A stretch of 64,000 nucleotides of DNA from Tricholoma matsutake. Lineage: Eukaryota > Basidiomycota > Agaricomycetes > Agaricales > Tricholomataceae. Made by a program: the position numbers and the translations under genes. The DNA is taken from assembly GCA_026075535.2 (NCBI GenBank), contig AP026545.1, positions 9,424,001 to 9,488,000 on the forward strand. The letters run 5' to 3'. A model generated the notes under the pieces. The model made no database searches. It saw nothing but the letters and a program-made list of their open reading frames with translations, and had not been told where the DNA came from. This document shows positions 12,140-21,881 of this stretch, piece by piece (the first letter of the stretch is position 1; every line of letters starts with the position of its first letter).

Positions 12140-13380
12140 AATACCCAACACCCATATTAATTCCTCCCCCAAATGCTTATTTCTATTCCAATCATCAACA
12201 AGATCATGATCTCCTACTGTGCTCACATAAGCTACAGCTTTGGGCATGTGCAGCATTGTGTGTGGCACCTTCACACCGTGGTTCCTATTCCAATCATCAA
12301 CAAGATCATGGTCTCCCACAGTTGATCAACGTGCATGACACCTTCAGCTAAGTGTGTGCTCATCATCCCCGATGATGAGCACACTATTCCACTCATTCTT
12401 CAACATTTTCCTTTGCTTTTTTGTGTATTCAACACTTTTACATGTATATATAGTGTTAATAAACACATATTTTCGCTTTTTCACCTATATTAAGCTTGTA
12501 AACCAACATTCTCCCTTCATAAGGGGAAGAAAAGGAGTCTCTTCTTTTCATTGAGGGGCTCAACTACATGTACAGGGCTATATAATTATATATATAATAT
12601 ATACATGACAGAGGAAGGGAGCTGCATGAAGTGGGAAGGGGGGGAATGGGGAGAAGTGAGGGAAGTATGAGACAGGCACCATCTACTGGGCTTGTGCATT
12701 TTCTACAGCCAAAGGTGTGTGTGTAGAGGGGTATAAGGGTGTCTGTAGAGGTGGGGATTGATATTGGGAAAGCTGGGAACAAGGGGCTCTCTGTCAGTAC
12801 ACCTGTATGGGGAGGGGGGAGAGGTTGTCACTTACCTGCATCCCTATGCCTTCCCCTTATGCAATGCACATAAAAATAGTATATAATGGTCCTAATAAAC
12901 GATCTGATAGACCCCATGAAGACCCTACAGTTGTTACTAACTTGTTAGGATAGCCAGAAAAGAGAATATGGAGTCAGGAGGGAGTATGCTTACCCTGGGA
13001 GATCCGTGGTGCCAAATGGTTCGCTTTCTTCGTTTCCTAGGCCTAACAATAATGTAGATTGAGGGTAGATAAAGGAAATAGTTGGGGGAGAAGGTTCTGG
13101 CTCACCAGGGCATGGGCCTCCCATCAACATAGGTGGACTTCACTCACCATGAAGCACACACTGTTCCTATCATCCAAAGGCTCTCCTGTGCATTTATAGT
13201 AGTATATTACCTTTCATTTATGACCTGCAGGTTGTCCATATGGTCAATACTTTGTCCTAAAAGACAGTATCTTCAAATCTCACCTATTCACCTTGTTACT
13301 CCATGCCAGCTGATGAGGACCACTGGTGGTTGTATATACACATATACCAAGGTATGTTAAGTATAAATACTGCTTTATAG
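12140..13380. other. Unassigned sequence with a 35-bp direct duplication
   Basis: A segment CTATTCCAATCATCAACAAG and its right flank occur twice, near 12185 and 12287. The deduced minus-strand peptide repeats GDHDLVDDWNRN, so it may be a coding relic of unknown origin. The rest, including AT-rich parts near 12400-12500 and 12580-12610, holds nothing I recognise. Confidence 0.35.
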
Positions 13381-13477
13381 CAGTCTATGAGTCTGTAAAA
13401 GAGAGGTGAGGAGTCAATACATTCAGGTAGGTTACAGTTACTCACCCAAGGCCTACAGAACTTCTATGTCTCGATAT

Positions 13478-14060
13478 AATGGTGTAATCTCATGGTAATA
13501 CATGTTCCCTTGAGTTGGAGACCACTCAGATAGTAGGAGAGGCTGTAGAAAGTACTCAAGAGCATGTTCAATCAAGGGTTCCAAAAAAGGCAATAACTCG
13601 AAAATATCTCAATAGCAACACAATGTGCCGTTGATCGAATAGCCGGGGCAAGAAGAGGCCAGTATATTCCGTAGAATGCAAAAGAGACAATGGAAATCAA
13701 TGGAGAGATGAGTGAGATATGTGCAAATTGAGAGAGGTTGATCGGGCTTGAGATGCATCCGATCATAGACGTCATGCACTCCAGATCATGATCTCCTTCA
13801 TCACTCTTTTGAGCATCCCTCCTCTATTTCTCAACGGATTTCTCTTGTCTCTTTTGCATTCTACAGAATAACATTACCTCTCTCTGCCCCTGCTCTCTGA
13901 TTAACAGTGTGTTGCGTTCCTGTGGAGATATACTCGGATTATTGCCTTTTTTGGAATACCTGGTTCAGTCTACTCTCTGGTGCATGGAACAGGCTCTTCT
14001 ACTATCTGGGTGGTCTCTAACTCAAGGGAATATGTATTACAACGTAGTTGGAGTGATGAT
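13478..14060. repeat. Long inverted repeat, arms about 220 bp
   Basis: The left arm (about 13495-13725) and the reverse complement of the right arm (about 13830-14045) share landmarks in order: GTAATACATRTTCCCTTGAG, GAGACCACYCAGATAG, CCAAAAAAGGCAATAA and AGAATGCAAAAGAGACAA. The spacer is about 110 bp. A third, direct copy of the left-arm family starts near 13381 and recurs at 63643-64000. The unit could be an LTR or element end duplicated in inverted orientation. Arm divergence shows that it is not recent. Confidence 0.7.
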
Positions 14061-14377
14061 ATGCCTATGTACATGTGACTCTGCTACTGACTACCTAGTC
14101 ACGTGACTATTGGAGTAGGTGTGCCGGGTGCCCACACACACACTACTCCACCGAGAATATTGATATCAGCAACCTCACGAATGTTGGTCGTGATCGATAA
14201 TAATAATCAACCTCAAATCCCAGGTGTGAGCGCGTCATATCAGATGTTCTATCTCGAACAGTTTCTTCTCTTTTTCGCACTCCGATTCAACCTCCCTCGG
14301 ATTCGCCCATCCGTGATAGATCGAGACTAGACATCTTCTTCATCTTTTGCACTGAAACCCCGTAACAAATTTTCCAT

Positions 14378-15128
14378 ATGCCCATTCAACTTCCTCCGCA
14401 GCCAGCAGGCGTCAATCTTCCAGCTCATCCTCATGATCCTCCTACCCTCGCTGACATTGTCGCCGCAAAATCCTACAAAACACGAGTCGATGTGGCATTC
14501 GGTCAGCCACTTCCACACTCCTCATTCATTCATTGAACTTGGCCAACTGATCTATGCAGCATCTCAACTACCTAATGCACCCACTGCAGATGATGCAGCT
14601 AGGGCAGATGTGTATAGGACAAATATCATCACAGCTCACTCTGCATTAGGTGAGTAACTGAGTTACGAGTGCTTTCTTTATTGCAAAAGGCTGACTTCCC
14701 ACAGCTGCAGCACCAGCTTGGTTCCAACCAGCTATGACCGCTATTATGGCTCCATTTCAAGTTATGCTTGCCCAGGTATGGCTAAATCTTGTGGCTTTAT
14801 ACAAGACTAAACAAACAAACCCTCAGACTCAAAACCACCTACGTCACGATGGAAGCTTTACTCCCTTTACGATAGTCCCTTTCAATGATGGCAGCATGCC
14901 AACTCAAGCTCCTGTGAGTTCTCCCTACACTTGATTCTTAGAATACCCCCTGCAAATCAAGTCACCTAGCACAATCTTCCGCCACTTGTTACTGCTGCTG
15001 CAATCAGAGCGTTGACTGTGGCTCAGAGCACAGCCTATGCTGTCGGCTATGCACTTGAGAATGTTGGGGCAGCCCCTTTAAGACGAATTGCGATCGGAAG
15101 AGCAGTTGGATGCACAGTACCCATTTAG
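14378..15128 (+). pseudogene. Mug135-like protein gene, four exons, 4-bp frameshift
   Basis: Exons are about 14378-14649, 14705-14775, 14827-14913 and 14970-15128, with GT-AG introns of 51-56 bp. The last exon encodes LPPLVTAAAIRALTVAQST and ends AIGRAVGCTVPI, the pattern of the C-terminal Mug135-like domain found in many small agaricomycete proteins. The N-terminal exon has the usual LADIVAAKSYKTRVDVAFGQ segment. Near 14520-14537 the tract TCATTCATTCATTGAA carries one extra 4-base unit and throws the frame into a TGA. Discounting those four bases the exons sum to 585 nt, exactly 195 codons. It is therefore either a recent slippage mutation or an assembly error. The molecular function of the family is not established; the name comes from a meiotically upregulated fission-yeast gene. 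Confidence 0.65.
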
Positions 15129-15253
15129 GATGAGTTTATTCCACTTGCATGATCTGCTCTTTGCAGCTTTGATTTATAGACACGTTTCTCGCTGCCCTCA
15201 CTCGTGCTGAAGTACTCCTATTCGATGACTTGACGCAACCACTTGAGTTTGTT

Positions 15254-15580
15254 TCAGCCTTGTACTTCGTCTTCGTGGTGAGCTGGGGATTTGGTAGCCT
15301 TCAGAAGCCTTGAGTTCGTTCTTGGTTCTCCTTTCGCGCTTGGGTTAGAGCTCAGTTCGATCTTCTTGTTGACCTTCAGAGATTTGAGTCGTTTCCGATG
15401 TTTTGGTTTCACGGCTGCTTCTTCGTGAGCATGGTTAACGCGAGCAAACCGTATCTTGACATGCGATTGTATGTCCACGATGAGAATGCTTGATGCCAGT
15501 GTGTTGATTGGTCCAGTGATGTTGAGATTCACCCAGGTATTTGTTGTCGATTGAGTGATAGCCCAATCTTCGGGAGCCAT
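15254..15580 (-). CDS. Unrecognised small basic protein ORF, 108 aa
   Basis: An open frame starts in a good context (AAAATGGCTCCC) and runs 108 codons. The N-terminal half is mixed hydrophobic/polar. The centre is strongly basic (KPKHRKRLKSLKVNKK), resembling a nuclear localisation signal. It lies between the Mug135-like gene and the 3' end of the Sho1 gene, in CpG-containing host-type DNA and in the same direction as Sho1. No family was recognised and no domain is visible. It could be one exon of a longer gene or a chance frame. Confidence 0.35.
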   Translation of the reverse strand: MAPEDWAITQSTTNTWVNLNITGPINTLASSILIVDIQSHVKIRFARVNHAHEEAAVKPKHRKRLKSLKVNKKIELSSNPSAKGEPRTNSRLLKATKSPAHHEDEVQG

Positions 15581-15845
15581 TTTTGAAAAGGCACTACCAA
15601 TGGTCTCAAATAGTTAACACCACGCCTTTCCAAGATCTATAGCATCTTTTTTTTTTTTCGTAGAAACTTGAGATGGTACTGATACATGAAATCCAGGGAG
15701 GTGAAAAGAGACATAAGAGAGGTGAACGTGAATAGTACGTAGATAGGTGTCGAGAGCGATAACAAGTTGAATCCAGATAGGTATGTAGAGATGAGAAGAA
15801 AAGAGCAATTTTCCGAGTTGTCGTGTCGTGTCGTGTCGTGTTGCA

Positions 15846-16958
15846 TCATAGCAGTTTCAGATAATTCGACGGCGCAACTAATACATCATCGAGGTGTCAC
15901 CAAAAAAAAAAAAAGCAAAGAAAGACGCAATGGAGACACTCACTCCCTGTGGACCCATCAGCTTTTCTCGCCTCCCACCACTTTCCAGAACGATCTATTA
16001 TCTCAAGTATCTCCCCCTTTGCAAACGAAATCTCGCTAGGATCAGACGTACTGCCTCCATCTACCACCAAACATACAACACACAACAATAAGAAAGAAAA
16101 AGAAAAAGAAAAAGAAAAAGACATACAGGTATACAAAGCCTGTGCCCTAGCCGCAGGCTCACCAACCGCCTGCCCACCGACACTCGAGTTGTTGTTTTCA
16201 GGTTCCCCACTAGTAACTCTATCAGTCTTGGTAGCTGTGCTGGTTCTCGTTCCATCGGTTGGAGGGGGTGCGGGTGCGTGTGATGGGGTATAAGCGTCAC
16301 TTGGTGTGCGGACGCTAGGGATGGTGGATAAGCGAGCATGGTCGATGGGTGATTGGGGGGAGGGAGGGACAGGAGCGGGAGCAGAGGAAGAGTTGGGATC
16401 GCGGGGACGACGAAAGAGACGGTTTGTTAGTGGGATGATAAAGTTTGATTTTTGTTTAGATAGGTTGTTGGGTCCAGGGGTGGATGTGTAGGGTTGATCG
16501 AACGAGTAAGGGGTAGATGAGGGTGTGCCGATGATGATATCGAAGAATCTACGGGTCTTTGTAGCGTCTGGGGCAGTTAGAGCGAGGATCCATATAGAGT
16601 TGATGATTGCAGTGATTAACCATGCAGCTGCTGTTAGATTCTTAGAACTTGAACGGTTTGAAGAAGGGAAAATGTTTTTATCGATGCCTGAAGCAGCTAG
16701 GACAGTGGATATAGGAAGAAGAGAGGCGAGGAGAGGAGTATGTGATTTAATAGAGTTTGATGTGATTGCGGAAAAGAGTTGGAGGAGGACTATGAGTTGA
16801 ATTAGGATTGCAAACCAGAGTGGTCCGATGGTATCATTGTTGATGTTGGCAGTCACAATCGATTGACCGACGAGTGAGATAATCCAAGATAATGAAGCTA
16901 TCAGCAGAGTCACTGCAAAGAACCACTTTGGCTGCCTGCGTTCAACTTCTGGGCCCAT
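15846..16958 (-). CDS. SHO1: Sho1-type osmosensor, four-helix membrane protein with SH3 domain
   Basis: Exons on the minus strand are 16958-16127, 16060-15944 and 15877-15846. The two introns are 66 bp each, and the sum is 981 nt (326 aa). Four hydrophobic helices lie at about residues 12-31, 44-64, 74-92 and 108-127, followed by a Pro/Ser/Thr-rich cytoplasmic linker. A C-terminal SH3 domain runs from about 268 to the end: ALYTY, then [24 protein letters not shown] and finally [11 protein letters not shown]. This is the layout of the plasma-membrane sensor of the HOG pathway, where the SH3 domain binds a MAPKK such as Pbs2. The upstream in-frame ATG at 17042 would add a basic 28-residue leader lacking family character, so [12 protein letters not shown] is preferred. 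Intron 1 contains a (TTTTTC)4 tract. The gene is divergent from GUT2. Confidence 0.88.
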
Positions 16959-17047
16959 CGTTGTTGAAGTTAACCGACGCTGAGTCACGGTCCGCCCGGT
17001 CCGTATTTGTTTTCGTTTTCTGGCCGTTCTTTTATTTAACATAAGAC
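16959..17047. promoter_or_regulatory. 89-bp bidirectional promoter between Sho1 and GUT2 genes
   Basis: The two start codons face away from each other across 89 bp. The interval is moderately GC-rich with CGGTCCG-type repeats and a pyrimidine/TTTATTTAAC stretch close to GUT2. No stress-response element was identified with certainty. Both genes must share this interval or overlap each other's 5' regions. Confidence 0.6.
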
Positions 17048-19582
17048 ATGACTATCATTCGTGCCCTTTTCTCAAGACGGTCTCTAGCTCTCATTTCAGG
17101 TACTACAGTCTTCGCAACTGCAGGTGGTTACTGGTACCTAAACTCAGGTCCCGCCTATCCCTCTTCAACAAAACAATCAAGAAGACCTCCTCCGCCATGG
17201 TCCCCTCCATCTCGTACAGATATCATAAATGCCTTGAAACAATCATCCAACTCCGACTCTGATATCTTCGATATCTTGATCGTAGGAGGTGGCGCAACTG
17301 GTGCAGGTATCGCTGTCGATGCTGCATCTCGCGGTCTCAAAGTCGCTCTCGTGGAAAGAGACGATTTCAGCGCTGGCACTTCTTCTAAATCTACTAAACT
17401 CGTTCATGGAGGTGTGAGGTATCTCCAAAAAGCAGTATTCGAATTAGACTATGAACAATACAAACTTGTCCGTGAAGCTCTTCATGAACGCCGTATATTC
17501 CTCCACACTGCTCCTTACCTCTCCAACATGCTTCCTATCATGCTTCCCATATACAAGTACGTTTTCCATTCATCAACCACTCCCACTCTTACACCCACAC
17601 CCCCTTTTTTTCCCCAACAGGTACTGGCAAGTCCCATACTACTGGGCAGGTTGTAAAATGTACGACATGCTCGCAGGCAAAGAAAACATGGAATCCTCCT
17701 ACGTCATGAGCAAAGGCAAAGCCCTCGAGACCTTCCCCATGCTCAAAAGCGAAGGTCTCGTAGGCGCAGTAGTCTACTACGACGGCCAACACAACGATTC
17801 ACGCATGAACATCGCTCTCATCCTAAGCGCCATCAAACACGGCGCAACAGCCTCCAACTACCTCGAAGCAACCCACCTCCACAAAAACACCCACGGTAAA
17901 CTCACAGGAGCACGTCTCAAAGACACACTCACCGGTGACGAGTTCAACGTACGCGCTAGAGGGATCATCAACGCCACCGGTCCCTTTTCCGATTCCCTTC
18001 TCGCCATGGACGATCCCGCTCATAAACCCATCGTTCAGCCTTCTTCAGGTATCCACATCACACTACCGGGGTACTACTCCCCCCGGACAATGGGTCTTCT
18101 GGACCCAGCCACCTCCGACGGCCGCGTCATCTTCTTCTTACCATGGCAAGGCAACACTATCGCTGGAACAACCGATACACCCGCTTCACTCGAGCGATAT
18201 CCCAAAGCGGGGGAAGAAGAGATCCGGTGGGTGCTTGATGAAGTAAGGCGGTACCTCGCCAAGGATATACGTGTTAGGAGAGGGGACGTGTTGAGCGCGT
18301 GGAGTGGGTTGAGGCCGCTTGTCAGTCATCCGAATCCGAAGCATGAGGGGACTGAAGGGTTGGTGAGGAGTCATGTGGTGCATGTTAGCCCTACTTCGGG
18401 GTTGTTGACAGTGGCTGGGGGAAAGTGGACGACGTATAGAGCTATGGCGGAGGAGGCGGTGGATGTGGCGGTGGAAGCGTTTGGGTTGGGCGACAGGGTT
18501 AGGAGTGGGTGTGTGACCGAGTCGTTGAGGCTTGTGGGGAGTGAAGGGTGGAGTCGGAATATGTTTATTGGATTGATACAGCAGGTTCGTCTTCGTTTTC
18601 GTTTTCGTGTTCGTGTTCGTCTTGTGTTCGTTAACACGATGAATTGTAGTTCGGGCTAGACACAGACGTAGCCAAGCACCTATCAGACAACTACGGCGAC
18701 CGCGCATGGACAGTCTGCTCCTACCCTTCCTCACCACCCAACCAAAGACTATCCCCACACCACCCCTTCATCACACAAGAAATCACGTACGCGATCCACC
18801 ATGAATACGCACAAACAGCCACAGACGTCCTATCCCGTCGCACGAGGCTGGCCTTCCTCAACGTGCACGATGCGAGAGACGCGGTGCCTTTGGTCGTGGA
18901 TGTTATGGCTGGCGAGTTGGGGTGGGGGTATAAGGAGAGGAAGAGGCAGGTGATCGGTGCGTTGGCGTATTTGGAGACTATGGGGTTGGAGAGGGGATCT
19001 TGGGAGAGGGGGGAGGTGAGGGTTTTGCCTAGGGGGTGGGTGGAGAGGTTGTTTGTGTGGGTTGGGGATGGGTTTGGGATGGGGTGGGCTAAGATGAGGG
19101 GTGGGAGTGAGGGGGGTGGGAGTGTAGTCGGGGCAAGAACAAAGTTTGACAAGAGAGAAATGGAACAGCTTCGCAGTGTATTCGAGCGTTATGCGGTCAA
19201 GGAGAAGATTGGGAAGGAGGTGATGTGGGATGTGTTGGGGACGGTGGGTGGGTATGAGGGTGTTTCGAGGAGGGAGTTTGAGTATGTGCTTGAGGAGGCT
19301 GGGGTTGGTGCTGGGAGTGCTGGTGCTGGTGGTGCTGGTGGTTGGGATGGTGTGGGTGTGGGTGTGGGTGTGGGAGAGGCGGAGGTGGAGGTGGAGGAGC
19401 GAGAGGGAGAGGGAGAGGGGAGGGGAGAAGGGGAAAAGCGAGAAGGAGGGGGGGTGGATTTCCAGGAGTTTGTGGAGATTTGTGGGTCTTTGAAGGAAGT
19501 GGCTTTCGTGCCATCTGCTGCTGCTTCTGGGAAACATGAGAGGGTGAGGATACCGGTTGAGAAGAGTGGTGGTGGGATTTGA
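17048..19582 (+). CDS. GUT2: Mitochondrial FAD-dependent glycerol-3-phosphate dehydrogenase
   Basis: Exons are 17048-17556, 17621-18584 and 18650-19582; introns are 64 and 65 bp. The total is 2406 nt, 801 aa. The N-terminus is basic and then hydrophobic (residues about 1-30), fitting import to the mitochondrial inner membrane. The FAD-binding GGGATGAG motif is at residues 80-87, followed by [20 protein letters not shown], a hallmark of GlpD/Gut2 enzymes. Later come [19 protein letters not shown] and the substrate-domain motif [16 protein letters not shown]. The enzyme oxidises glycerol 3-phosphate to dihydroxyacetone phosphate and passes electrons to ubiquinone. The C-terminus (about 656-775) looks like the EF-hand extension of animal-type enzymes, but a Gly/Val/Glu low-complexity insert of about 45 residues (about 713-759) interrupts the second loop. 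The intron 2 donor is GTTCGT. Confidence 0.93.
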
Positions 19583-19973
19583 TATCAAACAAAGTTGTAA
19601 TATGTAATATTAAAATTTGTGATAATTAGATGTTGCTGCTCAGGCTGGAGTTTTGCCTGTGTTGGGGGCTGTGGATTGTGTGTAGTAACTAGAAGAGAAT
19701 TGAAGAGAATTGATCGGAATCCTATTAGAACAAATTTAAACAAGGTACCTAGTTGAACAGGAGATAACAGGCCTAAGACATTAAGGCTCCAACCATATAG
19801 TATCCATATAGTATACGGCTTGTTGTGTAAATATATGGATACGGTAATTTATACACTATACATATAAATACAGTTATATGGTTGATATATATGGTTCTGA
19901 AAAAACTTTGATATCCCAAGATGATGTGAACGAACATTGATTGAATTCCTGCACGTGATTCTGTGGAACCGTA
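19583..19973. other. Intergenic region downstream of GUT2
   Basis: AT-rich sequence holds the GUT2 3' end (AATATTAAAATTTG shortly after the stop) and direct ATATAGTAT-type repeats near 19795-19870. No gene is seen. It also contains the promoter of the kinase-like gene that follows. Confidence 0.5.
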
Positions 19974-20769
19974 ATGCCACCAAGACACAGCTACAAATAT
20001 CTCCCCCCCAGTCCTCGATTTTCTGTGATATTTCGTCAAAAACGTTACAATGTCGACCGTATCCTGCAAGAGAGACCCATCGCAATAGTATATGAAGTGA
20101 GCAGGGGTACTAAGCGTAGGGTTATTAAAATAGTGTGTTCTTCTGAATGTTGTCTTTATTATAACTATCATGATTAACTTTTATTAGTATCCAAAACATG
20201 GAAATCGTGGCCTTTACGCCGAAGGTTTCATGAATGAAGTTCGTGCTTATAAATTGCTTCGCGCGTCAAACTGTACAGTCGTTCCACGGTTCTTGGACTC
20301 CCTCATCGCAGAATATCCGGATAACACGAACGTACCTTTGGATAACAGGCTCTGTGGCTCACAGCGTGCCATACTGTTGGAATCTGTTGACGGGGAGATG
20401 CTTCTTCCTGACAACGCTACTGAAGTTGCTACGGAGAAGACTATCCAATATCTTGAAAGAATACACAACCTTTCATTGCTCCATGGAGACGTCCACCAAT
20501 TTGGGGGTCGGTACTCCGCGAAACGTGATGCTTCTCAAGAATGGAGACGTTAAATGGATTGATTTTGAGCACTCGATGCTCGGTGCATCAGTGGAGAAGC
20601 TGGAGTTTGAAATGGCGATTGTCAAGGAAACGATTGGGCCACAAGGATTGCTGTGGAGGAGGAGGTATGTATTCTGGTTGTCAACGACCTGAATGCTGCT
20701 AAATATCGTCCGTGCAGACAGGGTTTGCCCGACTATGAGGGAAAAAATGCCAGCATTGACTGTAACTAA
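19974..20769 (+). pseudogene. Protein-kinase-like gene, three exons, one-base frameshift
   Basis: Exons are 19974-20132, 20188-20664 and 20718-20769. The first encodes ILQERPIAIVYEVS and VIKI, matching strand residues around a kinase ATP-binding lysine. The second carries LLHGDVHQFG and, one frame over, TPRNVMLLKNGDVKWIDFEHS: together a catalytic loop (HGD...N) and a WIDFE metal-binding motif. The break lies at a run of five G at 20503-20507. With one G fewer, the exons total 687 nt, a whole number of codons. It resembles the small atypical kinases that are numerous in agaricomycetes, not a classic signalling kinase. Either a recent mutation or a sequencing error explains the shift. Substrate unknown. 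Confidence 0.6.
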
Positions 20770-21256
20770 AGCTATACCAGGGAATATATTTACTTGTCGC
20801 AATACTGGTCCAGGAGTTTTGAAACACTACGGTATCGTATGACGTATCAGGTTCAAGAGGCAGGAAAGTGAGAGTGAGCCAGTGACACTCTGGAAATGGA
20901 CTAACCGTAGACGAAGTTTCTGCCTGTTTGAAACTTGTGAAGTCTATAACAATATATGCTATACTCGTTGATTCTGTATATCAAACCTCCCAAATGTACA
21001 ATGTAAGTTGATTTGACTACTCTAAATTATAATTGAGTGCAGTACCACTTGTGTGATGATAATCATGATGTGCAAAGTCATGACCTATGTGATGAGGTCA
21101 CAGTGGCACTTGGATGCATTCACTATCACCATCACCACCACCACATCCTTATCTTACTGGCTTATAATTCTTGATCTTCCCAATCTACACTTATAAAGTT
21201 ACTTCAATGGTCCCCACCACATAATAGTAGTCTGAACCCTCATTCTAATAAGCAAT
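20770..21256. other. Intergenic sequence and probable LINE 5' region
   Basis: The left part follows the kinase-like gene and shows no feature. From about 21000 the sequence is likely the 5' untranslated part of the LINE whose first ORF starts at 21257, with a CACCATCACCACCACCAC run near 21127. The LINE boundary could not be fixed. Confidence 0.35.
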
Positions 21257-21588
21257 ATGCCAATGTCTCACTTTGCCCCTACCAACTTTTCTGCTCCCCC
21301 TTTGCGCCCCCTTCAAGTAGAACCTTCTCGGTCTACTACCCCTGATGGAGAACAAGGATCGTCCATATTGACTCACTCTGGAATTCCCACAGTTGGAATT
21401 GAACTAACTGTCACTCACCTCAACAGTTCCTCTGTCAAGTCTGTGAGGGAAGACCTCCGACAATGCATCTCCAACACCGTCACCCATGATCCTTCCCTCC
21501 AACTTCCTCCACTCCTCATCACCCTTCCCAATGACCGAAACCATTACAATCATGCTTTTCTACGACTGGCTGAACCTTTCTCAGATCC
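21257..21588 (+). pseudogene. LINE ORF1, 5' part
   Basis: The frame opens at an ATG (MPMSHFAPTNFSAPPLRPLQ) and reads to the GATCC duplication at 21584-21588, where the Copia LTR starts. It continues in the same phase at 29326, since removal of the Copia element and one GATCC restores the frame across the junction. ORF1 proteins of LINEs bind RNA in the ribonucleoprotein. No zinc knuckle is visible in this part. Confidence 0.6.
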
Positions 21589-21849
21589 TGTTGGAGCAGA
21601 CTATATATGCTGCACAGGGGAAGAGACAACACGTTCCTTACAACCTACCTGGGGTTTAGTTAGACTTACAGCTAGGGTTAGCAGAGGTAAGAACACTATA
21701 TTTCTACTACAGTACAGGTTCTCCTTATATACATAATAGTAAGGATATCACATGACTCCAGAGGAATATGCATATGAAACATGTATCAATATTGGTAATT
21801 AATGTGGGAGAATATGCACATGCAACAATATTGGTAATTAATTTCAACA
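21589..21849 (-). repeat. Copia 3' LTR, 261 bp
   Basis: It starts TGTTGGAGCAGAC and ends TTTCAACA. It is about 29 bp shorter than the partner LTR because the AATATTGGTAATTAATGTGG-containing unit near its end has fewer copies. Other differences from the partner include TATGC/TACGC and CACGTT/CACATT, both CpG-type. CCCCCCCTCAAACTG, the complement of a polypurine tract, abuts its inner edge at 21850. Confidence 0.93.
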
Positions 21850-21881
21850 CCCCCCCTCAAACTGTAAAGCGCTCTAAGCAG

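Noticed and set aside
15254..15580. Naming the 108-aa ORF after a known nuclear protein family
   Set aside because: Only a basic stretch is visible; no motif supports a family assignment.
16959..17042. N-terminal extension of Sho1 from the ATG at 17042
   Set aside because: The 28 added residues are basic and unlike the family. The next ATG gives the typical short cytoplasmic tail before helix 1, and leaves room for a promoter.
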